64,000 bases of DNA from Lagopus muta (lineage: Eukaryota > Chordata > Aves > Galliformes > Phasianidae): NCBI RefSeq assembly GCF_023343835.1, contig NC_064435.1:82284134-82348133 (forward strand). The letters run 5' to 3'. A program made the position numbers and the translations under genes. Shown one piece after another: positions 1-11,454 of this stretch. Every line of letters starts with the position of its first letter. Position 1 is the first letter of the stretch. The notes under the pieces were generated by a model, which searched no databases, was not told the DNA's origin, and was given only the letters and a program-made list of their open reading frames with translations.

Positions 1-2135
1 CAGCCTTCTTCACATACAGCTAAGTCTCCTTCCTAAATCTCAACCCAATTACACTGAAAGCAAAATAGGTCTTAAATGCTGAAAGCACCATGATCCCTCT
101 TAACTGGGCACAACTTCAAGCTGTATTTAACCAGCCTATAAAAAATGATTTCTAGTCACATAAAATGGAAGCACACAGTTCAGTCAGTCAGACACCCTTT
201 AGACTTGCTTACACAGAGAAGTATAGCAATAATGCCCACTTCTTCAGCACCTGACAAAGAACCTACGTTACAGCCTCAAAGAGTCTAAGGCCTTATCAGT
301 GCTGCAATGGTCCAAGCACAAGAAAAGAAAAAGACAGGATCATAATAGGGATACAGAGCAAGAACTTGAGTCCTGGACAGTTGAGTCTTGCACAGGCAAG
401 AATGAAGATAGTTGAGTTCTGGGAGGATCAAGGCTCTGTAATGACAGTTACTACCCATACATCTCAGTCGTCCCTTGGTGATAGCAGCAACCATAACCTT
501 CACTTTCCAGGCACTCACACAGGGAGTTGGGCTCCCTTATGCAGGCTGTTGTCCCATCCTCACAAATGTACTTTCCTTAATGTCATGCTTAGAGACGCCA
601 TGTCAAGTAACACCTTCTCTCCTCCAGCCCCTCACACAGGAACGTCCAAGCTTGTATCAGCCAGCATCCTGTTCCAGGAGCAGCTTTGCTAAATACTGAT
701 GGCACTTCCATAGTAAAGGCTCTATAGAAACCTAGGCATAGGTCATCATATCAAAAGAAACTTTGAAACATGCACACAGAGCAGCAGAACTCCAATTCTT
801 GGAAAATTAGCTGAATTTGGAGACAGAAATTCTAAGACTGTTCACTATCTTCTTTTAATAACAATTTTTACCCATGAGGAAAATATTATTCTGAAGGATG
901 AGAAAACTTAGTCACTAATGAGCTATGAAAATGAGTTACTAAAAACTCACTTCTATGAATTAAACGATAAACTTCTGGAGAATTAACATGCTTGTGAGGA
1001 AAGGAGTAGGAAGCTTTCACTGTTAATTAATCAATCAGGCAAATAACACTATCCTTCCATGCAGCAATCAACTTCTGCTCATTCCAAAGTAGTCTCATCT
1101 GACCAGCCTAAGGGACATTTACACAATCTTCACAGCAATTATAACAAGGCTATATTCTCGTGAGTGTGTTGCCATTGGGCCTCTTTCTAAATTTGGATGT
1201 TATGCTTAGCTTGAACCACTCTGCGAGAAAACAGGCCAGTTACTGCCTTAGAAATCCCACGATGAAAGACAAATGGAGAAAAGCCCAACTCATTCTAGCT
1301 GTGCTGCCCTCTGCTTCACAACCAGAAATGCCCTGAGCAGGGTAAGAGCTTTCTATAATTCAAGGCCACTTCTGCCAAGCTCTCCCCTGCTGCTGGCATG
1401 CCTACCCCTACTTGTTCTCTTCCAAACTGCAGAGAGCACTGAAAAATACCACAATGCCAGTAATCCAAAGAGGATGAAATCTAGTTCACCTCTTTCTCTC
1501 ACTCTGTTGGACTGAGGCTTGTCAACTCCCTGCCATGCTTCTCCTTCTCTACTGGAGAGGGTGGCTCTGACCAATACAACCTCCCTCCGGGAAGGAAAAG
1601 GGAAAGGGAAAGAAATTATTAGTATTTTTAACTGCACAGTTTGATTCTAGACTACCTCTTGTTTTTACCACATAAGAATTAATCACGGATTGACTCATTT
1701 ATACACACACATCTCCAAGTCTCCATCTTATATAAAAACATACACGCTGAACAACAAGATCCAAGAAAGAAAGAAGTGCCAGACAACTGAGCACCTCTTC
1801 CCATTCCTGTTCCTGAACTGTGCTTGCTCACAAGAAACATGATAAGCTACATAGATTTAAAAGGAATTTTTATGCATCAAAACATTTTGTTCCCCATGCA
1901 CTGTTTTAATTTTAAACTTGTGCTGTCAGCATTGATATTTCTGATGAGAACATTTTGGCAGAAAATATAGGCAACTCTTCCGCCAGTTCTGAAACGCATT
2001 CGGACAGAAAATATTTTGGAGGAACAGGAGGGGAAAAGTGTTATTTTGTTTCTAGGAAGAGCACTCACTCCTAAACCAGAAGCAATGATTTACTACTCGT
2101 GGGCTAATCTCTTGCTCTGCTGTTGCCTCACACAG
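1..2135 (+). other. LY86: 3' part of the last LY86 intron
   Basis: This stretch precedes the LY86 terminal exon. It ends in a good acceptor: a candidate branch point (GGGCTAATC near 2101), a pyrimidine-rich run, and CACACAG at 2129-2135. I see no upstream LY86 exon here; the exon that should encode the part ending in an IPQ-type segment lies outside the window. Apart from the 110-bp module at 424-533 and a short GGGAAA-rich purine patch near 1590-1610, it looks like unique intronic DNA. The intron assignment follows from the exon call and is therefore inferred. Confidence 0.7.
424..533. repeat. 110-bp dispersed module, copy A
   Basis: This segment is repeated at 4149-4259. By eye the copies differ at about eight positions plus one single-base indel, roughly 92% identity. 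Homology stops abruptly on both sides: the flanks before AGGATCAA and after GTTGGGCT are unrelated. Sharp edges fit a mobile or recombined module rather than a large duplication. I do not recognise the family; an LTR or DNA-transposon fragment is possible. No terminal inverted repeat or target duplication is evident. Confidence 0.75.
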
Positions 2136-2228
2136 GGGGATTACACCATTGCAGCGAGGCTGACTAACGAAGATGGCGTCACTGTTGCTTGTGCTGATTT
2201 TACTGTGAAAAATTATTTAGATTATTAA
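2136..2228 (+). CDS. LY86: LY86 (MD-1) terminal coding exon, C-terminal 30 residues
   Basis: MD-1 is a secreted ML-domain (MD-2-related lipid-recognition) glycoprotein. It binds the extracellular part of RP105/CD180 on B cells and myeloid cells and modulates TLR4 responses to LPS. The exon starts right after the AG at 2134-2135 in phase 0 and encodes 30 residues, from GDYTIAARL through LTNEDG and VACADFTVKN to a final NYLDY, then TAA. The cysteine in VACAD matches the C-terminal cysteine of the ML fold, and the layout (GxY, beta strand, VACA) parallels mammalian LY86, which has a GEYQ...VACAN tail. From memory, chicken MD-1 ends almost identically, differing at a few positions such as the residue before DYT. 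Only the last exon is in the window; the signal peptide and the rest of the domain are upstream. LY96 and GM2A share the fold, but their C-termini are clearly less similar. Confidence 0.88.
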   Translation, partial: GDYTIAARLTNEDGVTVACADFTVKNYLDY

Positions 2229-2870
2229 CTAAAACAACACACTCAGTCCAACTTCCTTAAAACTACAGATTCCTAAAACTATTCAAGCCCAGCGAGCTGC
2301 TTGCATGCTTCAGTGATTCTGAAGGAAAGAATTCTCACATGGTGGTTCTGATGCTGTTCCTCTTTGCAATTCACTTTTTTGGAGAAGTCACTAGACCCTA
2401 CCCTCTAGTGGTAATTTTATCTCCAAATGCACTCTGTAGCCCACTTTTTGATTTTAACATAGTATTTGATACCAACATTCTCATCTCAGGATGAAAATAG
2501 TACAAGGCAGAAGAGGCGAGAGCCAAAACAGATTTTTGCAGTAAGCTATGGAAGTATCCATTTCTAACACAGGTTAAAGAAAACTGTCGTATGTATAATG
2601 CAGTTACAGCCCTCAACATTTTCAGTTTTTCACAAGGCTTGTTTGGAGCCTCCATGGCTATAGATTTTGTTGTAACCACAGAACAAAGACCAAATACAAT
2701 GAGCACGACTCTTTTCAGTCCTCCATGTTCAGCCACTCTATTGATATCATTTATGTTTTCAGGATTCTTGTATATTTTTTATTCTTTAATGCTTACAGTA
2801 ATATGAGAATCATTTTGTTTAAGCTACATGCTGATCTTGCTTGTCAATAAATTTGCAAGAAAAAAAATGT
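2229..2870 (+). other. LY86: LY86 3' untranslated region
   Basis: This is non-coding sequence between the TAA stop and the first good polyadenylation signal. It is AT-rich with no long open frame and a single ATTTA-type element near 2749. The end is placed about 20 bases beyond the AATAAA at 2846; the sequence after that is T-rich (TGTTTTCTTC), as expected of a downstream element. Cleavage at the second hexamer (2925) would give a slightly longer UTR. The boundary is inferred without transcript data. Confidence 0.65.
2846..2851 (+). promoter_or_regulatory. LY86: Polyadenylation signal AATAAA (LY86)
   Basis: Canonical hexamer about 620 bases after the LY86 stop codon, in the context TTGTCAATAAATTTGC, followed by an A-run and a T-rich stretch. 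Confidence 0.65.
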
Positions 2871-2924
2871 TTTCTTCACATTTCTCATGATTCTTGGACC
2901 ATTCCAAACCTTAATATGGGGAAA

Positions 2925-2930
2925 AATAAA
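2925..2930 (+). promoter_or_regulatory. LY86: Alternative polyadenylation signal AATAAA
   Basis: Second canonical hexamer 79 bases further on, in GAAAAATAAAACACCC. It could serve as an alternative 3' end for LY86; nothing in the sequence decides between the two. Confidence 0.35.
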
Positions 2931-3691
2931 ACACCCACAAGCTGAGAGAAGAGCACCCAAGGGGGGAGGTTGAGGGAAATAAATTAAATGGGCTAGTTGT
3001 TTTTTGTTGTTGTTTGTTTCAAAGAAACATCAGCCACATTGATGCACATCTTATGTTAAGAGAGGACAAACTGTTCTTTTCTTTGAGCAAGGAGCTCCTG
3101 AGTGAGACGTAAACACAACTTAAGCTCCCAGGTGCAGCACATCCCAAACCTCCCATTCCAGGAACCTCTGCATCTGGCGCAACTGATGGATAATAACAGA
3201 TAACCAAGCACAGAGATACTGGAGGTCAGGATCGTGAGTCTGGAGATCCATTTGGAGAACTGGAACTGCAGGGAAAGGATCAGGAGTGGGTTTGAGTGCT
3301 GATTTGGAGGGGTAGGGGCATGAATTACAGCTATAGAAAGGTTCCGGAGCTGAGCACGGCTTCACAAATAAGCAAGCATTGTGTTGCATGCCTCATCCTG
3401 GAGAGGCTCAACAAGGGCAGCTGGGGCTGTGGCTCACAGCTGGCCACACAGGAGCTCTGGCATGCAGTCTGTCCTACACACCCACATGCCTACGGCACAA
3501 CTTCCTGAGCAGCAAGAGCATCCCTGCCACACAGATGACCAACACTGTAGTGCAGCCAGCAGTGAGAAGGCAAGCGATAGTCCCTTGCTTCCCTTCTGCA
3601 CAGTGAAATTCTCACCTGCCATCCCAAAGGTGAGCATGTCCTTGAGGTCTAACTCACAGTAAGCACCACAAAATGGGAAGGGAGTATAATT

Positions 3692-3774
3692 AACACACTG
3701 TGGCTCCCATATAGATATGGACTCCCATATAGATATATAGATATATATATATATATAGGGGGCCACAGTGTGTT
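3692..3774. repeat. Foldback: 13-bp inverted repeat around an AT-rich core
   Basis: AACACACTGTGGC at 3692-3704 is the exact reverse complement of GCCACAGTGTGTT at 3762-3774. Pairing continues imperfectly inward, through CTCCC against GGGGG and then AT-rich sequence. The core carries a tandem CTCCCATATAGATAT-type unit (about 3703-3736) and a short (AT)n run at about 3739-3757. The result is a long imperfect hairpin about 83 bases end to end. Confidence 0.8.
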
Positions 3775-3795
3775 TATATATTTATTTATTTAAGT
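3771..3795 (+). repeat. TTTA-rich microsatellite
   Basis: TTTATATATTTATTTATTTA directly abuts the right arm of the foldback. Confidence 0.8.
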
Positions 3796-4148
3796 GACTT
3801 GAGGGAGAGAAAGGGAAAAGAAGAAGAAAAAAAAATGCTGAGGATCCCCATCATAGCTTTGGCCAACTCTCTCCAAATCAGGACTCAGTTCTAACATTGT
3901 GATGCTGCTCTGGAAGCAGATTGCCCAAGTCACCGCAGTTTCTTGCTATGTTTTAGGTCTTCAAAATGAGTAATAAAGAATGTATTTCTTTATTATGTAA
4001 AATTATAAAGGGGTGTCACAATACAGATACAAACTCAGTTTTTTTCTTCATCTCAGAAGCTCTCTAGATTCACTTCTCTCCATGACTGCCACAAAAAGGT
4101 ATCTTGAGAAGAAACAAACAAAACTTCACTTGGCTCTACCATTTACAC

Positions 4149-4259
4149 AGGATCAAACCTCTGTAATGACAGTTGCTATCTCATACATCTCAGTCTTCCC
4201 ATGGTGATAGCAGCAACCATAACTTTCACTTTCCAGGCACTCACACAGGGAGTTGGGCT
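4149..4259. repeat. 110-bp dispersed module, copy B
   Basis: Second copy of the module at 424-533, in the same orientation and 3.7 kb away, so the LY86 terminal exon and 3' UTR lie between the copies. Flanking sequences do not match those of copy A. Confidence 0.75.
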
Positions 4260-5418
4260 TTCTCAGCCCTATTCCATTGCAACTGTGGAGTAAAAGCATG
4301 ACTAGAATCCAAATGCCCATCACCAAGGTCTTTTATCCAATGTAAAATTTACTCAATGAAAAACAAATATTCTGCTTATTGAAATGCTTCTACTTGAAAT
4401 CAATCCCATAACAGCCAAGTTCCTCTCAGTCAAACCTGTCAGGCTCCACATACACTGGAGCCTGCCTGCAGGGACTCCTACCACAGCAGCCTTGGCCTCC
4501 ACATGGTGCTTCCCTGGAACACCTCTAGCAGGAGGTCTCTACTGCTGAAAAATGTGGGAATTTCAGGCAGAAAGCATTCCCCTCAAGATCTTCCATCTCC
4601 AACCCTTTGCTGCCTATCTAACTCAAACTCATTATAGAGCCTCACTGTTGCAGTACTGAAAAATGTTTAACATTTGGCTTTCTATCCAACATGATGCTTG
4701 CCATTTTTCTCTTGGAATTAGGCTGAAGAACTAAGACTAGATTTTAAACCCACACTCCAAGGCTTTTGCCAGAGCAGGACAGCTTACCATGCCACAGAGA
4801 TTCCTTGTCTTAAACTTCATTCAGGGCTCAGCAGCTCAAGGCCTCAGCTGCTCTCTAAATTAAAAAGATCTCCGACCCTTTGGCCTCAGCTTCTTCCTTG
4901 AATTCCTGCTTCTCACCAGGCAACATCCTGCATGGTCAAGCAACAAAAACCTCATCTTCCTCAGTCCCAGAGCAGCTAATGAGTTCTGTGCTCTCCCAGA
5001 AGTCTTGTGCTGCAGTCTGTCACACCTGAACTCAAATGTGCTTGACAGTTACTGCGGCTGCCTTTCTGAAATAGCCTCAATAAGGGCCCTATGAAAACAT
5101 TCAGGCTCTGAATATAGCTTAGCCATGAGGATGAGAACAATATCCTGCAGGGCTTTGCAATCTGAGCAAGGAGGTGGCTGCATTTGGCAAAAACAGAGAC
5201 CTGAGCATTTCTAGTCAGCTCTTCTCGAGGACACAAGGAAGGTAAAGGAGGAAGATAACTTTGCCCACAATTCTCACGCAACAGACTGTAATGGAGGATC
5301 TGCACAGAAGATGTGGATTCTTCTGAATTAACCTTCCTCCCAGGACTGACATCAGTGAGATGGATGGAGCAGGATCCTGCTCCCCAGGAGCTCACACAGG
5401 TCTCAGACAAACACAGTA

Positions 5419-5835
5419 ACAGAATAATAGAATGGCTTACATTGGAAGGAACCTTGTAGCCCGTCCAGTTCCAATCACTTGCTTTCACAGGGCTGCCACC
5501 CAGCAACTCAGGCTGCCCTGGGCCTTATCCAACCTAGCCTTGAGCACCTCCAGGCATGGGACACCCACAGCTTCTCTAGGCAGCCTGTGCCAGTGCCTTA
5601 CCACTCTCAGAATACAAAATTTCTTCCTAACATCTCACCTAAATTTCCCCTCTTTTAGTTTAAAGCCATTCCCCCTTATCCTATCACTATTTGACTGTGT
5701 AAAAAATCTCTCCCCTTCCTGCTTATAAGCTCCGATTAAGTACCATAAAGCTGCAATGAGAGCTCCTGGGAGCCTTCTCTTTTCTAGGCTAAACCACCCC
5801 ATTTTTCTCAGCTTCCCTGAACATCTTCATGGCCA
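5419..5835 (-). mobile_element. CR1 LINE, 3'-end fragment
   Basis: On the + strand it begins with the reverse complement of a CR1 tail (ACAGAATAATAGAATGG). It then gives the usual inverted CR1 3' region: GTCCAGTTCCAATCAC, CTTGAGCACCTCCAGG, CAGCTTCTCTAGGCAGCC, GTGCCAGTGCCTTACCAC, and on to the region equivalent to the end of ORF2 (CTTTTCTAGGCTAAACC). It is 5'-truncated as most CR1 copies are, with no coding capacity. Its tail resembles those at 41452 and 54083, suggesting one subfamily. Confidence 0.93.
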
Positions 5836-8800
5836 ATGATCTGCTTGCTACAAATACATTCAATGATCAGTTGAAGTCAAAATGAAACTGTTAGAACAGC
5901 ATATCTGCAGTCTAGTTGGAGACTTGAGCCATGGTTACTGTACTTGCCAGAGCATCTCAGCAGGCAAAGTTCAAGATACCAGGCACAAACAGAGCTTCCA
6001 TACATTTATGTGCCAGAAAGCCCACAGATGGACATAAAGGTCTGCCCCCAACTTCTAGCTCTCACCCACCCACCCCCATTACGTGGCTGTATGTTGCAGA
6101 GATCCCCTTTTGCAGCCCTAAAGACAGCTCTCTGCCAGACACATGGCACTCCTCAGTGTTCAACCAGCCTAAAACAGGAAAAGCTTCCTGGGCCTCACAC
6201 ACAGGATGCAGCACCTTCCTCGTGCAGCATGAGAGCTGGTTAAGAAAGACAGGAGGACAGAAAGTCCCACACTGTCTCCTCAGACAAGGAGGGGGAAATC
6301 TTGCTCTGCCTGTGTTCCAGACTGCTGTAGTTTTTCCCCTCAGTACCCACAGAGGACAGTGACAGCATGGCCATTCAGCACTGCCCCAAAGCAGTGAGGA
6401 AAGGCACTGTGTTAGCAGACATAATCCTCCCAGCTTTGCCCTAGAACTGGACCTGATCTCAAGCATATCAGTGTCTACAATAATCTTATCAACTGCATGC
6501 AAGAAGGAATGAAAATTTTGAGAAATTAGAGAGCAGGCAATTAAAAAAAGAAAAAAAAAGAATCAGAAATAAAGATAGTTTTGTTCTGCTTTTAACTTAT
6601 GCATTGAAATGAGAGATGCTTGCATAGAAAGATCCTGCTCATGGAGCCTTAAAACCATCTCCTCCCTCTGCTTTCATACCATTCCTGTGTTCTACACCCA
6701 TATCAGCTGGTTCCAAAAGCACTCCCACTGTCCTCCAAGTGTCTGCACCCCACAAGCACAGGACACTGACCAAGGAGCCTGAAAGGATCACAGAGGATCA
6801 ATTACTATCAGCCAGGCGACAAACTGTCAAGAGTAACTCATGCACCTCCAGATGGGGGAAACCCTGAACAAAGAGATCAGAGAAGCAGCTCTCAAAGGGC
6901 CCAGCCTGCAGCTCGTGGGGATTTCTGCCAGCGGGGTATTTTGTTGATAAGGGTTGCAGAGCTTCTCAGCCTGTTAGGCATGAGCCTGCAAGAGGGTAAG
7001 ACATTCCCTGTTGGCCCAGTGATAATGTCTGTACTATCTAGTTATACAATAAGCCTTAGGTTGTTTTCCTAACGCAGGCAGAGTCTGGCAAAGCTAAAAT
7101 AAGCTATTCTTGTCTCACACTGCAGCATGACAGCCTCACACATAGCTTCTTTCTCCCTACTGATACCTTCTTTCTTCCACTTGGCTGCACAAAAGACACC
7201 GATGCCATCAGTGGAGGAGCATGGCACCCCATACCCAGACCAAGCAGGATATGGAAAATTTAAAAGAGGTTCAAACTCCAGCTGCTTTGATCAGGAGAGT
7301 AGCTTCACTAGAGCCAAAACAAATGTTTGCTGATAATCCCGTGCCCTTTGTTTGCTTGTGTAGATTCCATTTTAATAGCTTTCTTATGGTAAGTTTTACA
7401 GCTGGGGTCAGAGCGATAAAAAGCACAGATTATTCTCCACCATGCTCGTTTGCTTTCCCCCACTTTGATGCAGCCTTACCTTGAAAAAACAGATTCTTTG
7501 ATTCAGGGTGCTCTGCTGACCCTTGCAAAACTTCACCTCCTTTATCACTTGACAAGCAGTTAGAAAAGCCTGGGCTGTTCCAGGGCAAAAGAAGAGTGAG
7601 TCATAACCAGGCTTTCCTGGAAGGCTTGAGGTACCCTTTCCTAGAGCACCCAAATCAAACAACCCTTTTAACCTCTGCATGATGCATTGATGGTGATTTA
7701 CGTCCCTCCAAGCACTGCTGTGCCTGAACCCCACAGGACCCTTGAAACAACTGCAGAGCTGACACTGCAGCAGATCCTAAGATGCCAGTAGTTCTTTGTC
7801 ACTCCCTCATATGAAGCAGAAATGTCACTATCTGTGCAGTAGCTTCTAATGCAGCCAAAAACACAATCCTACAACTTTCATCTGTTCTTTCTACTTGATT
7901 TATTTGAGCTATGCCCCAGCCATTTCCCATTCTGAATGCCAAGAGAAGGAAAATGGGTTTTGTTTTTCCTTTGTTATTTTCTCAAGTTCAAGCTGAGCAA
8001 GATTAGGAGCTCTACCAGTCTGCATCAGTAACATGGAGAAACCTTTGTTGTCTCTAGTTAAAAATCAGAGTTGAACCAATTTACCTATTAACTGTGGCAT
8101 GGCAAAAGCTAGAAGCTGCCAGTAGCTTTCTGGTCCCAAGATGGAGTTCCTATTGCTTTTGTAACAGTTTGAGAAATTACTACTTGGGCTTTGCTGTTGA
8201 ATTTTATGAATGGAAAATAGTTTTGCCCCAGAGCTTGTATTCATTATTCATAGTTTGGTTTGTTCCCTAAGAAACAGGAATGCAGCAACAAATTCAAGGA
8301 CTCCCTGGAAGTTAGGTAACTGCAGATCCAGATCAGGAATGCACAATGCTCTTCCATCCCTAATTCCTGTGTCAATATCTCCAGGGGTTAACATGTGGCA
8401 GAAGACATGAGAATTTACAAACACATCAGTATCTTCTGGATGATGAGTACAAATAACCAAGAAGGCCTAATGCCACAGCTAGGATGCGCTTTGGTACTGC
8501 AATTGTAGAATGTGGCAAGGAAACAACACTGCAGGATTTTTTCACCTCCAAGCTGCTGCTGCTTGCTCACACAGATTTCTTGTATACTCCTGTCAGTAAT
8601 GCAAACTGCTCTGACACTGGCATTTACTGGCAAGCAAGAGAAACACAGGTACAAATACCAAGCACAGCCAAGGTAAGAAACTTCAAGCAGACTCTGAAGC
8701 ATCTCAGTGTTTAATCACAGCTGAGTATTCTGTAGTGCACACACACAGAAGAACAAAGTCCCATCCTCCTGTCCACCTGTGAGAGTTCAAGGAAATTTGT

Positions 8801-9401
8801 CTGCACTGACTTATCGGCAGTCACAATCTTTCTGGGCTGATCTTCATACATTTAAGATCTCCATCAGGGTTATGAGGCATTTTCTTTACAAACTTTGTGT
8901 TGTTTTTGCTATCTGGTTTTGTTTCATTTCTTGTTTTTGTGCCATGGTTGGATTTATTTATTTATTTATTTTTACCTCCCACTTATGATGAAATCCCAAA
9001 CATTTGTGAGATGGCAGAATATGAAGACATGATCCTCATCTGCTCAAGCCCAGAGGAAGCAGCCAGGCCAAGGAAAGTAGCTAGTCTTGAAAGGGTGCTG
9101 GCTAACAGATGGAGTGAGCAAAGGAGCCTCCCAGACAGGTGCTCCACAGCAGACACGGCCAGTAGGAAGAAGGCTCACTCATGATACATTTTGAAGGAAA
9201 TCCAAAAAACTATTAAATGGTGTCTTGATGCTGTGGGGCCTCCAACAGCTGAATTGGCTGCAAGAACTCCTCGTATCAACACGTGGGAGTTGCACTGTGG
9301 CTTTATGTGCTTATTTTAGGCTTGGTCAGTTTCCTGGCCTGGTGCAAACCACAAATTCTTCGTCTGTGCTGAAGTTGAGGTCCCAGATTCAGTGTTCCTT
9401 A
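5836..9401. other. Intergenic DNA, no gene seen
   Basis: No recognisable exon, RNA gene or mobile element. An A-rich run lies near 6541-6562 and a TTTA microsatellite at 8952-8974. The short open frames here show no domain. Confidence 0.55.
8952..8974 (+). repeat. (TTTA)n microsatellite
   Basis: About five TTTA units. Confidence 0.85.
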
Positions 9402-10402
9402 TCACAGAATTGTACAGGTTGAAAAGGACCTCTGGACATCACCCAGTCCAACCCCCAGCTACAGCAGACTCCCTGCAGCAGGTCATACAGGAAAGTGTCT
9501 CTCTTTGCAGCCTGTTCCAGTGCTCTGTCATCCTCAAAGTAAATTATTCCTCATGTTCAGATGGAACTTCTGTGTTCCAGTTTGTGTCTGTTGTCCTGTT
9601 TCTGGGCACCACTGTGCCTGGCACCATTGAATTCATAAGCATTGGTAAGATCCCAGGTCTCTCAGCTGTTCCCATACAGGAGATGCTCCAGGCCCCTCAG
9701 CATCTTTGCAGCCCTCCACTGGATTCTCTCCAGTACTCCCCTGTGTTTCTTGAACTGGACAAAGCACTTTAGACATGGCCTCACCAGAGCAGAGTAGAGG
9801 GGGAGGATCACCTCCCTTGACCTGCTGGCCATGCTGTTTTTAATGCACCCCAGGATACCATTGGCTTTCTGGGCCATAAGGGCACACTGCTGTCTCGTGG
9901 CCAGCCTGTTGTCCACTAGAACACCCAGGTCCTTCTCCACAGAGGTCATTTGCAGCCAGTCAGCCTCTCACCTGTACTGATGCATGCGGTTATTTCTCCC
10001 TAGTTACAGGACTGTTCACTTGCCCTTGTTGTAACTCATTAGGTTCCTCTCCACCCTGTTCAGATCTTGCTGAATGGCAGCACAGCCTTCTCATTCTTCT
10101 CGTGTCTCAGCCACTCCTCCCAGCTTCACATCATCAGCATGCTTGCTGAGGGTGGACTCTATCCATTCAAGGAACTGATGTAGATGTTAAACAAGACCTT
10201 GCTGAAGTCAAGCTGCACAACATCCACTGCTCTCCCCACCTCTACCCAGCCAGTCACAACTTCCACCAGGTTAGTTGAGAATGACTTCCCATTGGCGAAC
10301 CCACACTGACTACTCTTGATAACCTTCTCTTCCACTTGCTTGGAGATTACATCCAAAATAAGTTGTTCTACCATATTCCCAGAGACAAAGATGAGACAGC
10401 TG
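9402..10402 (-). mobile_element. CR1 LINE, 3' half with decayed reverse transcriptase
   Basis: Read on the minus strand, this copy starts in the RT fingers/palm. Readable pieces include VEQLILDVISKQVEE, SSQCGFANGKSF and GRAVDVVQLDFSK. Next come a displaced VLFNIYIS, a HADDVKLGG block corresponding to the catalytic F/YADD motif, and the ORF2 C-terminus ([21 protein letters not shown]). It closes with the 3' UTR and tail near 9402. DFSK is joined directly to VLFNIYI, so the segment in between, normally tens of residues, has been deleted. Several frame breaks and stops are present. It is an old, dead, 5'-truncated copy. Confidence 0.95.
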
Positions 10403-11432
10403 CTTTAAGCCTAAAGCACTGCTAAGATTCCTGTATTGCCACACCGCAGGCTGAAGTACCCTTCAGGAGGCACTAGCACGCTATCGGGTTTTCCCAACAA
10501 ATTCATCTCAAGTAGTTTCTGCCACTCCTGGCAGCTCATTCCTGCTTTCTCGGTAGTTACTGTTCCCACAGAAAACACTATGGGATGAGAAAAAAAAGTG
10601 AGGAGAAGGGGGAGCACAGGGAAATACAAACATAAATCAAAAGAAACGGCCTACACAGTATGACAGAGACAGGATTAGGAAGCTGTTCTACTGTATTGCA
10701 TAAGTGAATGCAATTGTACCATCTAGAGGGAAAAACAACACAAAAAAACACCACACTATTACTGGAACCTCTGCAAAGATGGACTACTTCGTTAGAGACG
10801 GAAGATGCTGCCTATCAGGCCATAACCATCTGTAGGTGTTCTTAAGAAGCAGCTGGCATACCTCAGGAAACCCACCCTAGGCCCCAATGTCTGCCTTGGC
10901 TGCTCAAGTGCCCATCACAGACACGGTGCCTGTGACAGAGCAAAGCATCAATACTGAGGTTTTATCTGGAGCTGGAGGCAAATAGCACTGGCTGCCCAGG
11001 GATGGTTACTTCCTCACTATGCCAACCCCCACCTCCTCAATGCCAGACACCGGCAAGTCCTTGCTTTCCAGCTTAATGCCCCATCTCAAGGAGGAATCAC
11101 ATGGTCCTCACACCACCCTGTGTCAGGAGGCATGTGTAGCACCACTCAGCACAGCCTCCGTGTGACTGCCCAGCTACAGCCACACTGCCCTGTGCAGCAG
11201 CCACGTCCTTGGTCAGTTGGTGTGAGTAGGGAATCAAGGGCCTAAAGAACAACAGGGCAGCAAATAACTCCAGTAAATCCTGTTCTGTTCCCAAAGAGAA
11301 AGCCTTATGCTTTTTCCTTAACTGTAGGTCTGATTTCTCCCTGCAATTTCCCCAGGTGGAGAAAGCCTGTTAGAAAGTGATGCTCTGCTGAAACAAAAGA
11401 CTTCAGGGGGGCATTCCACTCTGTAAGAAATT

Positions 11433-11454
11433 AAAATAAATAAATAAATAAATA
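11433..11454 (+). repeat. (AAAT)n microsatellite
   Basis: Five AAAT units. Confidence 0.88.

Larger units (their letters stand above)
2871..5418. other. Intergenic DNA downstream of LY86
   Basis: No exon or known gene is seen. It contains a short G/T-rich patch near 3000-3020, a foldback with an AT microsatellite at 3692-3795, an A-rich run near 3820-3836, and the second copy of the 110-bp module (4149-4259). The rest appears unique. Confidence 0.6.

Noticed and set aside
2400-2411. CTCF-like core on the minus strand (CCACTAGAGGGT) in the LY86 3' UTR
   Set aside because: It matches a degenerate core at 11 of 12 positions, and several such matches are expected by chance. A similar one lies at 49224-49235. 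Nothing else supports function.
4976-5506. 176-codon open frame on the minus strand
   Set aside because: Its first part overlaps the CR1 3' tail at 5419 and the rest matches nothing I recognise.
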